Assembly (NCBI GenBank): GCA_014729505.1 | Contig: WJJS01000023.1 | Coordinates: 1 to 33,725, forward strand | DNA length: 33,725 nucleotides | Direction of reading: 5' to 3' | From: Candidatus Woesearchaeota archaeon | GTDB lineage: Archaea; Nanobdellota; Nanobdellia; Woesearchaeales; ARS49 | Shown: in pieces, positions 1 to 8,538 of the stretch | Layout: each line of letters begins with the position of its first letter | Numbering within the stretch: the first letter of the stretch is position 1 | Notes under the pieces: generated by a model | Databases searched by the model: none | Told to the model about the DNA's origin: nothing | The model's input: only the letters and a program-made list of their open reading frames with translations | Made by a program: the position numbers and the translations under genes

Positions 1-173
1 AAAAGATCTGTGAGCAGTACTCCGGCTCCTACTTTGCTTTTTTCTACTTCAATGCTGCGCTCTTGTCCCGCATTACTCAAAGAAACGTAAAAGAAGAGGA
101 GTAAGAATCCAAAACCTAGGATGCCGATGACGAGTACGAGTTCCAGTGGTCGTAGTGATTGTCCTTTTTTCAT
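1..173 (-). CDS. Partial (5' end only) pilin-like single-TM protein, MKKGQSLRPLELVLVIGILGFGFLLLFFYVSLSNAGQERSIEVEKSKVG...
   Basis: Open from the ATG at 173 through the window edge; KKG|Q followed by a hydrophobic helix; ATGA overlap with the upstream gene's stop (170-172). Not in the ORF track because it runs off the window. Confidence 0.7.
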   Translation of the reverse strand, partial: MKKGQSLRPLELVLVIGILGFGFLLLFFYVSLSNAGQERSIEVEKSKVGAGVLLTDL

Positions 174-586
174 GTTCTGCTGATAACCATGGTAAATGTG
201 TAATCCTTTGTTTTTTTCTCGCGAATATTGTGGACTATCGGTCCTCGTTCCAGCATGATCTCGAATAAGTCTTTATTGCTGTAGTAGGTGTTGTTACCGA
301 CTTGTACTCTCATTGCTATTTGCTTTTCTGAGTCAAACATGGCCGTTAATCGACTCGAGCTAATAGTGAGTTCTGGCCTGTCACTGTACGGGTCTGGTTG
401 TGTAAGTTCTTGTATTGCGCGTTGAAAGATGATTTCGCTTTGCAGACCATGTAATGTGCTGTGAACAGTGTACATGCTAACACCTAGGTAAGTAATTGCT
501 GAGAGGAGTACTGCAGCGATGCCAAAGTAAAAGAGCCACCACATGAGATTGGTTTGTCCTTTACGTGCTAACTCGTTGCGTGCCAT
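170..586 (-). CDS. Small membrane protein with class III signal-like N-terminus (MARNELARKG|QTNLMWWLFYFG...)
   Basis: ORF, ATGA coupling downstream, overlap with upstream gene, RKGQ + TM. Confidence 0.75.
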   Translation of the reverse strand: MARNELARKGQTNLMWWLFYFGIAAVLLSAITYLGVSMYTVHSTLHGLQSEIIFQRAIQELTQPDPYSDRPELTISSSRLTAMFDSEKQIAMRVQVGNNTYYSNKDLFEIMLERGPIVHNIREKKTKDYTFTMVISRT

Positions 587-1505
587 AGCGTATCACCCCC
601 TCGTGCAGTGCTTGTGCGATACGCGCGCCTGTTGTCTCAACGCCGGTTGTAGTGCCTACGTCGATAAGGACGCGTACCGCGTTACTCGTCAGTACTTCTC
701 TCATATCGTGTGGTTCTAGTGCTGCTGGATTTACCGGTATTATTGCTGCTCCTTCAATGGCAATGCTCTCATTTTGTAGTGCGGCGGTAACGCGGTTGAG
801 CAGCTCGCAGGCCAAATATTTGCTGTCCGCGATATGCTCATTTGCTGGAATGTATGCGCGGACAATATTGTCCGTTCCTGTGGCTCGTATTGCGAGCAGT
901 GGTTGTGTACTCTGCGTAGCAGTTGCGCTGTATAATTGTGCATTATTGGATCGCATTCTTGCTATGATTTCGGTCACTAGTGCTTGTTCGGTACTGTTAT
1001 GGGTCGTGTGTTCTTCAGTGTCTGCAAGAGCAAGTGTTGTCAGTGGTGTTGGATCTTTTCGTTGACATTCGCGCGCATAGCGATTAAAGGTTAATGGCGC
1101 TTTGCCAATCAGTATGTCGCTTCCTTGTTTTGCAAAGACGAGGGAGCTGTCCGTGAAGGTGCCTTCTCGTAAATGCAGGTCATTACTGCGTACAAATAGG
1201 TATTCTTCTGGACGGTCTTGTTGTGATACAGTCACTTTTTCTAGACTGACAGTTACAGTATAATTGTCTGGCGTGTAATAGTAAAAATAGGCATTGTCAT
1301 CAAAGAGTTGGAGGAGATCGATGTTTAAGCCTATTTCATTGACGAGTATTGTTTTTTCATAGAAATCTCCTTTGTTGATGAATCCGTAGATCACGCCCAT
1401 TCCTGTAAGGAGTATGAGTCCTCCGATAAACATGAATCCTGTAAGAACCCGCAGTATGTTGCGCTGTCCTGCTTCTGCTTGTGCAGTCCCTCGTTTGCCT
1501 AACAT
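561..1505 (-). CDS. Single-TM surface protein, KRG N-terminus, unknown function
   Basis: ORF of 314 aa; MLGKRGTAQ... then hydrophobic segment; overlaps neighbours in the same operon. Confidence 0.8.
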   Translation of the reverse strand: MLGKRGTAQAEAGQRNILRVLTGFMFIGGLILLTGMGVIYGFINKGDFYEKTILVNEIGLNIDLLQLFDDNAYFYYYTPDNYTVTVSLEKVTVSQQDRPEEYLFVRSNDLHLREGTFTDSSLVFAKQGSDILIGKAPLTFNRYARECQRKDPTPLTTLALADTEEHTTHNSTEQALVTEIIARMRSNNAQLYSATATQSTQPLLAIRATGTDNIVRAYIPANEHIADSKYLACELLNRVTAALQNESIAIEGAAIIPVNPAALEPHDMREVLTSNAVRVLIDVGTTTGVETTGARIAQALHEGVIRYGTQRVST

Positions 1506-2005
1506 TCACTTTCCTCTTTGGTCAGTGTGATTTCTTTGTCGCGATTCATGCAAAAATAGAATACTTCGGGTACGGGCACTTCGTTTGTCAAAACCAGTCG
1601 TTTGGTGAGTAAGGTTATTGGTTGTGCTAGACAAGGGTACGCACCGCAAGTAGTATGGATGTTTTCAAATGTTTCACAACGGTTAACGCGCCGATGTTCT
1701 GCGTCTGTGTACGTGTCATATAAACAAAGACAGGTCTTTGATCCGCAACTCTTTGGCCCGTGTGCGTTGCCTGCGTAGAGTCCTATCGTGTAATTGCTTC
1801 CTATTGTGCGTACAGGGATGGTATCGCCGGGTTGTAATGCGTTGAGTTCTATGACGTAGCGCTCGAAGTCTTGTTCTGCTTGTGATGGTTGGTTTGAAAG
1901 TGCCGGCGTGACGAGTTGTATGAGCAAATAAATGGCGCCAAGAAAGAGTACTGCGGCAAACATGAGCTCTATTGCTTTATTGATCACCATCCCTCTTTTG
2001 TTCAT
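1499..2005 (-). CDS. Single-TM surface protein, MNKRG N-terminus, Cys-containing
   Basis: 168 aa ORF; MNKRGMVINKAIELMFAAVLFLGAIYLLIQL; TATA box about 28 nt upstream (2029-2038). Confidence 0.8.
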   Translation of the reverse strand: MNKRGMVINKAIELMFAAVLFLGAIYLLIQLVTPALSNQPSQAEQDFERYVIELNALQPGDTIPVRTIGSNYTIGLYAGNAHGPKSCGSKTCLCLYDTYTDAEHRRVNRCETFENIHTTCGAYPCLAQPITLLTKRLVLTNEVPVPEVFYFCMNRDKEITLTKEESEC

Positions 2006-2038
2006 AGGTATGAAAAAGGTGCTGGCAATTTATAAAGG

Positions 2039-2347
2039 TTACCTGACGTCACAACAGACTTGTCCTTGTGTACAATCATCAAAATTACTGCCCGGTACGC
2101 GAACGTATCGTATGGATCCTTGGCGTAGATCGCTGCAACTGTCTGCACATTGTCGTTGTGTGCCAAAGACTTCGCATTTGTCGCCACTGAGTCCTCCTGC
2201 GCTTTCATTACCTACCGTATCGATAAAACCGAATGCTTTGCCGATCTGATCACGGAAAATAAATGCGAGGATCACAAGAACAAGTAATGCCAGTATTGCT
2301 TTTGTAAGATAGGATAGTTCGCCTCTTTTTCCTGCAAAAATATTCAT
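2039..2347 (-). CDS. Small single-TM protein with C-terminal Cys-rich domain (...DKCEVFGTQRQCADSCSD...FDDCTQGQVCCDVR)
   Basis: 102 aa ORF; GKRG + hydrophobic helix; C...C...C...C....CC pattern. Confidence 0.8.
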   Translation of the reverse strand: MNIFAGKRGELSYLTKAILALLVLVILAFIFRDQIGKAFGFIDTVGNESAGGLSGDKCEVFGTQRQCADSCSDLRQGSIRYVRVPGSNFDDCTQGQVCCDVR

Positions 2348-2420
2348 ATAATCATCAAGAGGTTTGTTTTATTTAAACCTTACCAAAACAATTATATAGA
2401 TTCTATTACAATAGTGCCTC

Positions 2421-3119
2421 ATGCAAAAGGGGAGAGTACACACTGTTATCTGGATTGGCGCTCTTGCTATTATCGTCGTCGCGTTACTCCTTTATTTGTT
2501 CTTGCCAACTGGAGTTGAGTACAGTGATGATCCTGTGGAGTGGGTTGATACGCATACTGATGGCGCCGTTGTTATTGATGTGGAGGAAGCGTCGCAGGGT
2601 GGCAGTTCATATTACGAGGGTCTTGCTAATCAGCGCGTTCCTGTGCAAGGCGGCGAAGTGACTGGTATTGCATACTTTGGTGCGTATAAGGGCCAGGTGT
2701 TTAACAAGAATGCTGTTGAAAATAGTGAGATTGTGATGCATATCGGTCCTGAATTGAATCCTCAAGACGGTGTTATTGATACTTTTGCAGTGGTGCAGTT
2801 TGATCCTGTTCTTACTCCTGGAACACTAGTTCCTGAAAAGCTGGTGATATATGTTGATCAGGACTGGGTGGATAGAGCAAGCAATCTCAATATTATTTGG
2901 GGTCCTGATGTTGCTAATATTGCAGGTATGAATCAGCGTCCGTTTAACTTCTCTACTGCTCAAAACGGTGTCTATATCGATAGTATTGATACAGATATTG
3001 AATGGACTTTAATGGTTGATGATCGTCCTCAGGGTCGCGTCTTTGTTGGTGATATTTCTAAAGAGGATCTTTTGAACACTGACGTGTTGTCTGATAAGAT
3101 TTTCTTGACACTGGTGTGA
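2421..3119 (+). CDS. Single-TM extracytoplasmic protein, unknown function
   Basis: 232 aa ORF, N-terminal TM, oriented opposite to the surrounding cluster. Confidence 0.75.
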   Translation: MQKGRVHTVIWIGALAIIVVALLLYLFLPTGVEYSDDPVEWVDTHTDGAVVIDVEEASQGGSSYYEGLANQRVPVQGGEVTGIAYFGAYKGQVFNKNAVENSEIVMHIGPELNPQDGVIDTFAVVQFDPVLTPGTLVPEKLVIYVDQDWVDRASNLNIIWGPDVANIAGMNQRPFNFSTAQNGVYIDSIDTDIEWTLMVDDRPQGRVFVGDISKEDLLNTDVLSDKIFLTLV

Positions 3120-3256
3120 GTTTTACAACAAGATAAAACAAGTCTTGTATCGCGATGATTCTCAATATTTTGTAGGGCCGCCAGTACAGTGTATCGTACA
3201 AGTGTGCACTATGCTTTTGACCAAATAAGAAAACATGTTTCGCAGCATTTGAGGCC

Positions 3257-5899
3257 TTAATGTGCAGGCCATTTCGTAAACGTGTTGATGTATGCTGTTG
3301 CTTTATACGCGGCATAATCTAGGGCTACGCTTGCCGCCGCTCCTACAAAGCATCCGGCAATGGGTACTGGAATGGCACATCCTGCGGATTGTAGAGCAAT
3401 GCCTCCCCCAATGTTGAGTATGAGCACGGTAAATTTCGCCACGGTTGGACCAATATTTGCTCCTTGATAACAGAAGTTGAGATTATTGTCGTCATTGAGT
3501 TCTGGATGTACTGTTAAGCATTGGACTGGCAATATTCCGTCCTTTCCGACGAGATTATCAAGAACGCCAGGTTCATTACAGATTCGGACTGCTTTTTCAA
3601 ATCGTTTGTCTCGTGTCGTTTCCTCGTTATTGATTGAAGCGGTATCAACAAAGGTTGGTCCGCCACCAAAATCAACAAGCGCATATCCCTCGTCTGGTGC
3701 GCTGCAACGACAATAATTGTTCGTGAGTTGGAGGTCTGCATAGCAGGGACTGGCAAGGAAGAGTCGTTGCAATCCTTGGTTCAGTGCTCCTCGACTAATA
3801 ACGTCTTGTCCGATGATGTCTCGTTGTAACATGAGGAATTTTGAGGTAGCTTGATCAGTGATGGGGTAGAAGACATTCGTAGTGTCTGTTGTCAGTGGTG
3901 TTTGAAATGGTCGGTGCATGCCAAACGTGTTGAGTCCTACTGCCATGAATTTCATGTTCGTACTGTCCATGAGGACTTGATGGTACGCTGCAGCAAACGC
4001 GATAACTCTTTTTGGATGTGTGGCCCAGCGTCCCAGGTTCCATGCAAGCGAGTATCGTTGCACTTCTGCTGCGATTTCTGGATGTGTCAACGCGAGCTCT
4101 GCTGCTTCGCTTGCTTGTCGTGCTTTACCTGCATTCATCATTGCCTGTGCCATGTCATCTCCGTAAGCGCTCGTTAACCGCCCTATAATTTCGCCTTCTT
4201 CTACGCCATTCTTGAGCAGCGTGTTAACAGCGTCAGCCGCTTCTTGTGTTTGGCGATTATTGAGTGCTTGGACGAGATCATCTCCTCCTCGACCTAGTTG
4301 TCGTACTTGTTGTACTGCTGCAGGATTTTCGATAAAGGGTTTGCTGAGTTTATCTGCTAAGAACCGATGTGCACTTGGCGCTTCTATGGCTTCTTCTGCG
4401 ATTTCTCTCATGACACTTGGAGGATACGCTTTTGGAATGTCGTCTGCGTGCTTGACGATGTCATCTGCTTGTGAAAACATTTTTTTGACGAGGTTAATTG
4501 AATCATCCGAGATCTTGAGCACTATTCTTCCGCTTTCAATAGTTGCAGAACTGATAGCGAGGACCAATGATCGTGCACGACCTCCTACTGAGGCGGCCAG
4601 TCGATATACTCGCAGTCCTGATATGATGCCTCCAGCACTTCGTGCTACTCTTCCAAGCACTCCTGCTGCAACTCGTTGACCTATTTTTCCCAAGAACCCT
4701 GCGCCTTTTGTTACAATACTCGCACCACTCAAAAATTTGGCAGTTTTGGCAACGGGTCCTGCAAACGCAAGAACGGCTCCTATCATCGCGGCGTTTGAGA
4801 AATATTTTTCTTGCAGATCGATCGTCCATGCTTCGTCTTCTCCGTGTGGGAAGCGTTCGTAGTAAAAAACATAAGTTGGATCGCCTTGTCCTCTAATATA
4901 CTCCTCCCACGGCCCTTCAAGTGTTTGTGGTAATTGGAAGTTGGTAACAGTGCATCGTTTTGATAATAATTGTTCTGGTGTTTGTGGTGCGTTGAGTATG
5001 GCGTCAAAAAGTCCTGTAGGTCCCATTGGACATTCATTTGAGTCTCTGCTAAGGTGTATTTCGTTTGTACCTCTATTGTCGCCGCATATCTGGAATGTTC
5101 CTTCTCCTTTTTTGAGAGGACATCCTATATCTCCTGCTCCTCCTTGATGCCATTCATAGTTTTCTGCAACGAGATTGAAGGTGCATTCCGGGCTTAAGGG
5201 TAGCGGAGGTATCCATGTGCCTGCAAGATCATCTCCTATGTCGCCGCTTGTGCGCAGTGCTTCGCGAAACTGCCATTCGGTTATAGGTTCTTTGAGTTCA
5301 TCCAAATGCACATAGGCGCACCATACATTGTTGAAATTGTTTTTTTCAAATTTCTGCCAACATTTTGTGGTGATTTCAACAAGGTCGTTGACATTTTCTA
5401 TGCCTATTGTTGGTGTCTCGAGTTGTGCACCAAAGCATTCTACTTGTGTCTCACCAAATTGTGCGCTTCCTTCAGAGTCACCACCGACAGTGATCGTACC
5501 GCGTCGCGCATTTTTTCCTAATCCTATTATTGCTCCTCCTGTCGGGCTTGTTAAGTTACTTTTATTGTCTGCAAGAAGTAGTGTGATATCTTGGTCAGGT
5601 TTAAATGCTTTATCGCCGTGAAATTTGCAGAGGTTTTGATCATTGAAATCCACGTCTCCTGTCGCGATGATATTAATGGCGCAGGTGAGTGCATTTACAG
5701 AATTGATCATTTTGACTTCGTCTTCGCTAAGCGTTCCTAATCCTGGCGGAACAAATGTTGCATTAGGCAAGGGTATGGGAACTCCTGCGATGTAGCGCCA
5801 CATATTTTGTCCTGTCTCTGTTCCGGCACTAAGGACTACTACGGTTAAGAGGCCTAGTATTAAGCTTACCACAAGCATACTCACACCTCTTTTGTTCAT
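3257..5899 (-). CDS. Large surface/membrane protein, MNKRG N-terminus, Cys-rich C-terminal region and hydrophobic/amphipathic segments
   Basis: 883 aa ORF in track (start 5908); start at MNKRGVSMLVVSLILGLLTVVVLS (5899) preferred because a TATA-like box lies about 28 nt upstream (5923-5932). Confidence 0.8.
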   Translation of the reverse strand: MNKRGVSMLVVSLILGLLTVVVLSAGTETGQNMWRYIAGVPIPLPNATFVPPGLGTLSEDEVKMINSVNALTCAINIIATGDVDFNDQNLCKFHGDKAFKPDQDITLLLADNKSNLTSPTGGAIIGLGKNARRGTITVGGDSEGSAQFGETQVECFGAQLETPTIGIENVNDLVEITTKCWQKFEKNNFNNVWCAYVHLDELKEPITEWQFREALRTSGDIGDDLAGTWIPPLPLSPECTFNLVAENYEWHQGGAGDIGCPLKKGEGTFQICGDNRGTNEIHLSRDSNECPMGPTGLFDAILNAPQTPEQLLSKRCTVTNFQLPQTLEGPWEEYIRGQGDPTYVFYYERFPHGEDEAWTIDLQEKYFSNAAMIGAVLAFAGPVAKTAKFLSGASIVTKGAGFLGKIGQRVAAGVLGRVARSAGGIISGLRVYRLAASVGGRARSLVLAISSATIESGRIVLKISDDSINLVKKMFSQADDIVKHADDIPKAYPPSVMREIAEEAIEAPSAHRFLADKLSKPFIENPAAVQQVRQLGRGGDDLVQALNNRQTQEAADAVNTLLKNGVEEGEIIGRLTSAYGDDMAQAMMNAGKARQASEAAELALTHPEIAAEVQRYSLAWNLGRWATHPKRVIAFAAAYHQVLMDSTNMKFMAVGLNTFGMHRPFQTPLTTDTTNVFYPITDQATSKFLMLQRDIIGQDVISRGALNQGLQRLFLASPCYADLQLTNNYCRCSAPDEGYALVDFGGGPTFVDTASINNEETTRDKRFEKAVRICNEPGVLDNLVGKDGILPVQCLTVHPELNDDNNLNFCYQGANIGPTVAKFTVLILNIGGGIALQSAGCAIPVPIAGCFVGAAASVALDYAAYKATAYINTFTKWPAH

Positions 5900-5930
5900 A
5901 CGTCGCATTATAGTGTAGTGATATTTATAA

Positions 5931-6116
5931 TTATCCGATCCCCAGATATCCTTCGATGATTTGAATAATACCTCTGTTACTCGTATTTGCTTGGATCATG
6001 AGCCAAATAAAGAAGAGTATTGCCATAAGGCCCAGGATTAATAAAATGACCTGCCACCATTCTGGTGCGCTGTAATCACCTTTTTTGTTTTTGATTATCC
6101 TATTTGTTGTAGACAT
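5931..6116 (-). CDS. 61-aa single-TM pilin-like protein
   Basis: MSTTNRIIKNKKGDYSAPEWWQVILLILGLMAILFFIW; overlaps the upstream 355-aa gene. Confidence 0.65.
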   Translation of the reverse strand: MSTTNRIIKNKKGDYSAPEWWQVILLILGLMAILFFIWLMIQANTSNRGIIQIIEGYLGIG

Positions 6117-7162
6117 TGTACGCGTATTCCTTGTTCACCATCTCCTCCGGCGATTGTTGCTGTGCCGAAGGGGTAGATGGAATCTTTTGCTGGTACAAGG
6201 ACGAGTCTGTTTGCTCGTTTGTTTTCCTCTGTACTTTCTTCATAGCCCAGGAGTTCTCCTACTTTGCCGATAACGCTTCTCGGCAGTGCAAATGCGTCCG
6301 CTCCCCATTCGTTCATGCGTGCAAACTCGACGGCGAAGGGTTCGTTTATCTTATAAGTATACTTAATGTTATTTTTTATGAGTGTGCTGCTTGTTTCTTT
6401 TTGTGTTTCATCAAGGACATATTCCCAATAGCTTTCCTCATCTCCAGGTCTGACCGGATGTGTTCGCATCCACGCAGCAAGCGACGTTATTTCTGTCTTT
6501 TCTACTTCTCTTGTTACATTTGGTGAGAACTTTACACGCGCGCAATAGATGCAGAATGTTGGCGGCCCATATGCAGTAAAAAGATTGAGAGAGGTTCCTG
6601 GTATGGTTCCTTTCGCATACTGTTGTACGGCCCATTTTTCCTGCTTTGAATAATCGTCTGGAGGATCGGAAATGCCAAAAAGGTCCCAATCAATCAGGTT
6701 CCACCATGAATCGAATAGCGGTAATTTTCCTTGTTGTACTTTTTGCCAGCAATTGCGCAGTTGATCTGCCATGATCTTGTTGAGTGCCCATTCATATTGT
6801 AGTTGTTCGTCAGTTGGATTGTTAAAAATCTTTGCTATCTCTTCCCATCGTGCGCGGTTCGGTCCTGCTAGTTGTCGTTGGATTTCAAGCATGTCATCTT
6901 CTGCATCATATTTTAATGCTTCAAGATCGGCCATGGTGACATTGACATATACTGTTTTGCATTCCGGTGGAACATCAAACATTCCTGCCGTTCCTAGTTT
7001 GGTGATGCCGATGAGTAGCGTGCTCCATTCGCATGCCACGTCTGGCGTGATGATACCAAGCCATGAAAGAATTAGATACACGAGCCATGCAAGCGCGAGT
7101 GTAGAGAGAGCGAGTATCGCCAGTCCGACGAGAAAATTCTGGATATTTGCGCGTTTACTCAT
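6095..7162 (-). CDS. Single-TM surface protein (355 aa), MSKRA N-terminus
   Basis: ORF; MSKRANIQNFLVGLAILALSTLALAWLVYLIL; ATGA overlap with the 39-aa ORF upstream. Confidence 0.8.
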   Translation of the reverse strand: MSKRANIQNFLVGLAILALSTLALAWLVYLILSWLGIITPDVACEWSTLLIGITKLGTAGMFDVPPECKTVYVNVTMADLEALKYDAEDDMLEIQRQLAGPNRARWEEIAKIFNNPTDEQLQYEWALNKIMADQLRNCWQKVQQGKLPLFDSWWNLIDWDLFGISDPPDDYSKQEKWAVQQYAKGTIPGTSLNLFTAYGPPTFCIYCARVKFSPNVTREVEKTEITSLAAWMRTHPVRPGDEESYWEYVLDETQKETSSTLIKNNIKYTYKINEPFAVEFARMNEWGADAFALPRSVIGKVGELLGYEESTEENKRANRLVLVPAKDSIYPFGTATIAGGDGEQGIRVQCLQQIG

Positions 7163-7278
7163 GATACATAGGGGGCTATGAGTCTGTTATAGGCGAGAAA
7201 TAATCCTACTACGATGAGTAATGAGATAATCAAGCCTAGGAGTATTTGTTGCCAAGAATACCCTACACCTCTTTTCAT
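7159..7278 (-). CDS. 39-aa single-TM micropeptide MKRGVGYSWQQILLGLIISLLIVVGLFLAYNRLIAPYVS (absent from ORF track)
   Basis: Manual translation; KRG motif plus one hydrophobic helix; stop overlaps the downstream start (ATGA); TATA (CCTTTTATAAA, 7299-7309) about 26 nt upstream of the ATG. Confidence 0.7.
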   Translation of the reverse strand: MKRGVGYSWQQILLGLIISLLIVVGLFLAYNRLIAPYVS

Positions 7279-7328
7279 ACTGTTTGTCGGTGAGATGATT
7301 TATAAAAGGTTTTCGTCCAGAATGGGGG

Positions 7329-7586
7329 TTATGAATTGTTATTGCTGGAAACGCCAATCTTAATGCAGCATTTGTTTGTTTCATTAGTACAGGTTCCAAC
7401 TGGTGAAGCGGTTTCTCCACTTGCACAAGCATTCTTACATGTTCCTCCTACTGTTTCACATGAATCTGCTGTTTCACCAAAGAGTCCTAGTTTTTGACCT
7501 ACTAAGAATGCGAGTATGACTAGAACAAGTATGGCAATAATAGCACCAACAATCTTTGATATTGCTATGTCCCCTTTTGTATTCAT
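7329..7586 (-). CDS. Small single-TM Cys-rich protein (MNTKGDIAISKIVGAIIAILVLVILAFLVG...DSCETVGGTCKNACASGE...CTNETNKCCIKIG)
   Basis: ORF; start at MNTKG gives ATGA coupling with the upstream gene. Confidence 0.8.
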   Translation of the reverse strand: MNTKGDIAISKIVGAIIAILVLVILAFLVGQKLGLFGETADSCETVGGTCKNACASGETASPVGTCTNETNKCCIKIGVSSNNNS

Positions 7587-7876
7587 CGTCCTTGACAACA
7601 CACGGTGCAGAATTGTTGTTCTTCTGGTTCTTTTTCTTGTTGTGTTCCATCGGTAAAGATGTTACGAGCTAGTGTGGGCCCTTCACACTGAACATCCTTT
7701 GGGCTTTCCCCTGCAGTATAGATTCCTTTGCATACGCCTTTTCGGGTTTCACAATTATCTGCTCCGGTAATACCCGCTAAATAATTGGCTACGAGAAACA
7801 CAATAATGACCATGATGGTTACTGCAATGATTGCTCCAACAATAACGTTCATTGCTTGTCCTTGTTTTCTTGTCAT
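7583..7876 (-). CDS. Small single-TM Cys-rich protein (MTRKQGQAMNVIVGAIIAVTIMVIIVFLV...DNCETRKGVCKG...FCTVCCQGR)
   Basis: Start at 7876 supported by the AGAGGGATC-ATG context; RKQG|Q; TATA-like ACCTTTTTAT (7911-7920). Confidence 0.8.
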   Translation of the reverse strand: MTRKQGQAMNVIVGAIIAVTIMVIIVFLVANYLAGITGADNCETRKGVCKGIYTAGESPKDVQCEGPTLARNIFTDGTQQEKEPEEQQFCTVCCQGR

Positions 7877-7965
7877 GATCCCTCTTTTACATGCATAAGT
7901 CACTTCGGGTATAAAAAGGTTTAGCTTTGCAAGCGTACAAAAAAATGGTGTGCGAGTAAGCATCA

Positions 7966-8436
7966 CTAGTACGCAGGCATTACGTATGATAACAGTTGCG
8001 GATCAGAGAGGAACCCTTCTTTTTTCAAATCTTCAATGATATAGTACACTTCTCGTTTTCGTATCGTGAATTTTTTGTCGAGCGCATCAAAAAAGTCTTC
8101 AAGTTCTTTAAGATCGTGAAAGATGGCTTCCACGAGGAAATCATAACCGTTATTGACTTTGCATAGCGAGTTCACGTTAAAGAACTTGACTAGTGCATCT
8201 TTGACTTTTTCTTTTTCTTGCTTGCCGACTTTGAGCAGTATGGAGACTTTTACGGAAAATCCAAGTTTTCCAAAATCAAGCAGGCTTACATGTTTTTGTA
8301 TCAGCGTTCCGTTTGCTTTTTTTAGCCGGTCAAAAATACTGCTGATGGGAATGCCTGTTTTCTTGCTTAGGTTTGTTAAACTCATGCGACTGTTTTGTCG
8401 CAGATAACTCATTAAGACCAAATCTTGCTTTTTCAT
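7966..8436 (-). CDS. Lrp/AsnC-like winged-HTH transcriptional regulator
   Basis: MKKQDLVLMSYLRQNSRMSLTNLSKKTGIPISSIFDRLKKAN... HTH followed by a RAM/AsnC-like C-terminal region. Confidence 0.7.
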   Translation of the reverse strand: MKKQDLVLMSYLRQNSRMSLTNLSKKTGIPISSIFDRLKKANGTLIQKHVSLLDFGKLGFSVKVSILLKVGKQEKEKVKDALVKFFNVNSLCKVNNGYDFLVEAIFHDLKELEDFFDALDKKFTIRKREVYYIIEDLKKEGFLSDPQLLSYVMPAY

Positions 8437-8538
8437 GGGTAGCACCTCAAAAAGGAAGAAGTAGAATGCCAGCTTAGAGTTTGTTCTTATACTTTTCAAG
8501 TGATCTTATATTCTTAAGGTTCAAAGAGAAAAGGAAGA

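Noticed and set aside
652-1065. 137-aa plus-strand ORF
   Set aside because: Antisense to the 314-aa surface protein with better start and operon context; no recognisable domain
4212-4679. 155-aa plus-strand ORF and other ORFs antisense to the 883-aa gene
   Set aside because: Shadow ORFs; the minus-strand frame is long, uninterrupted and has a promoter and signal sequence
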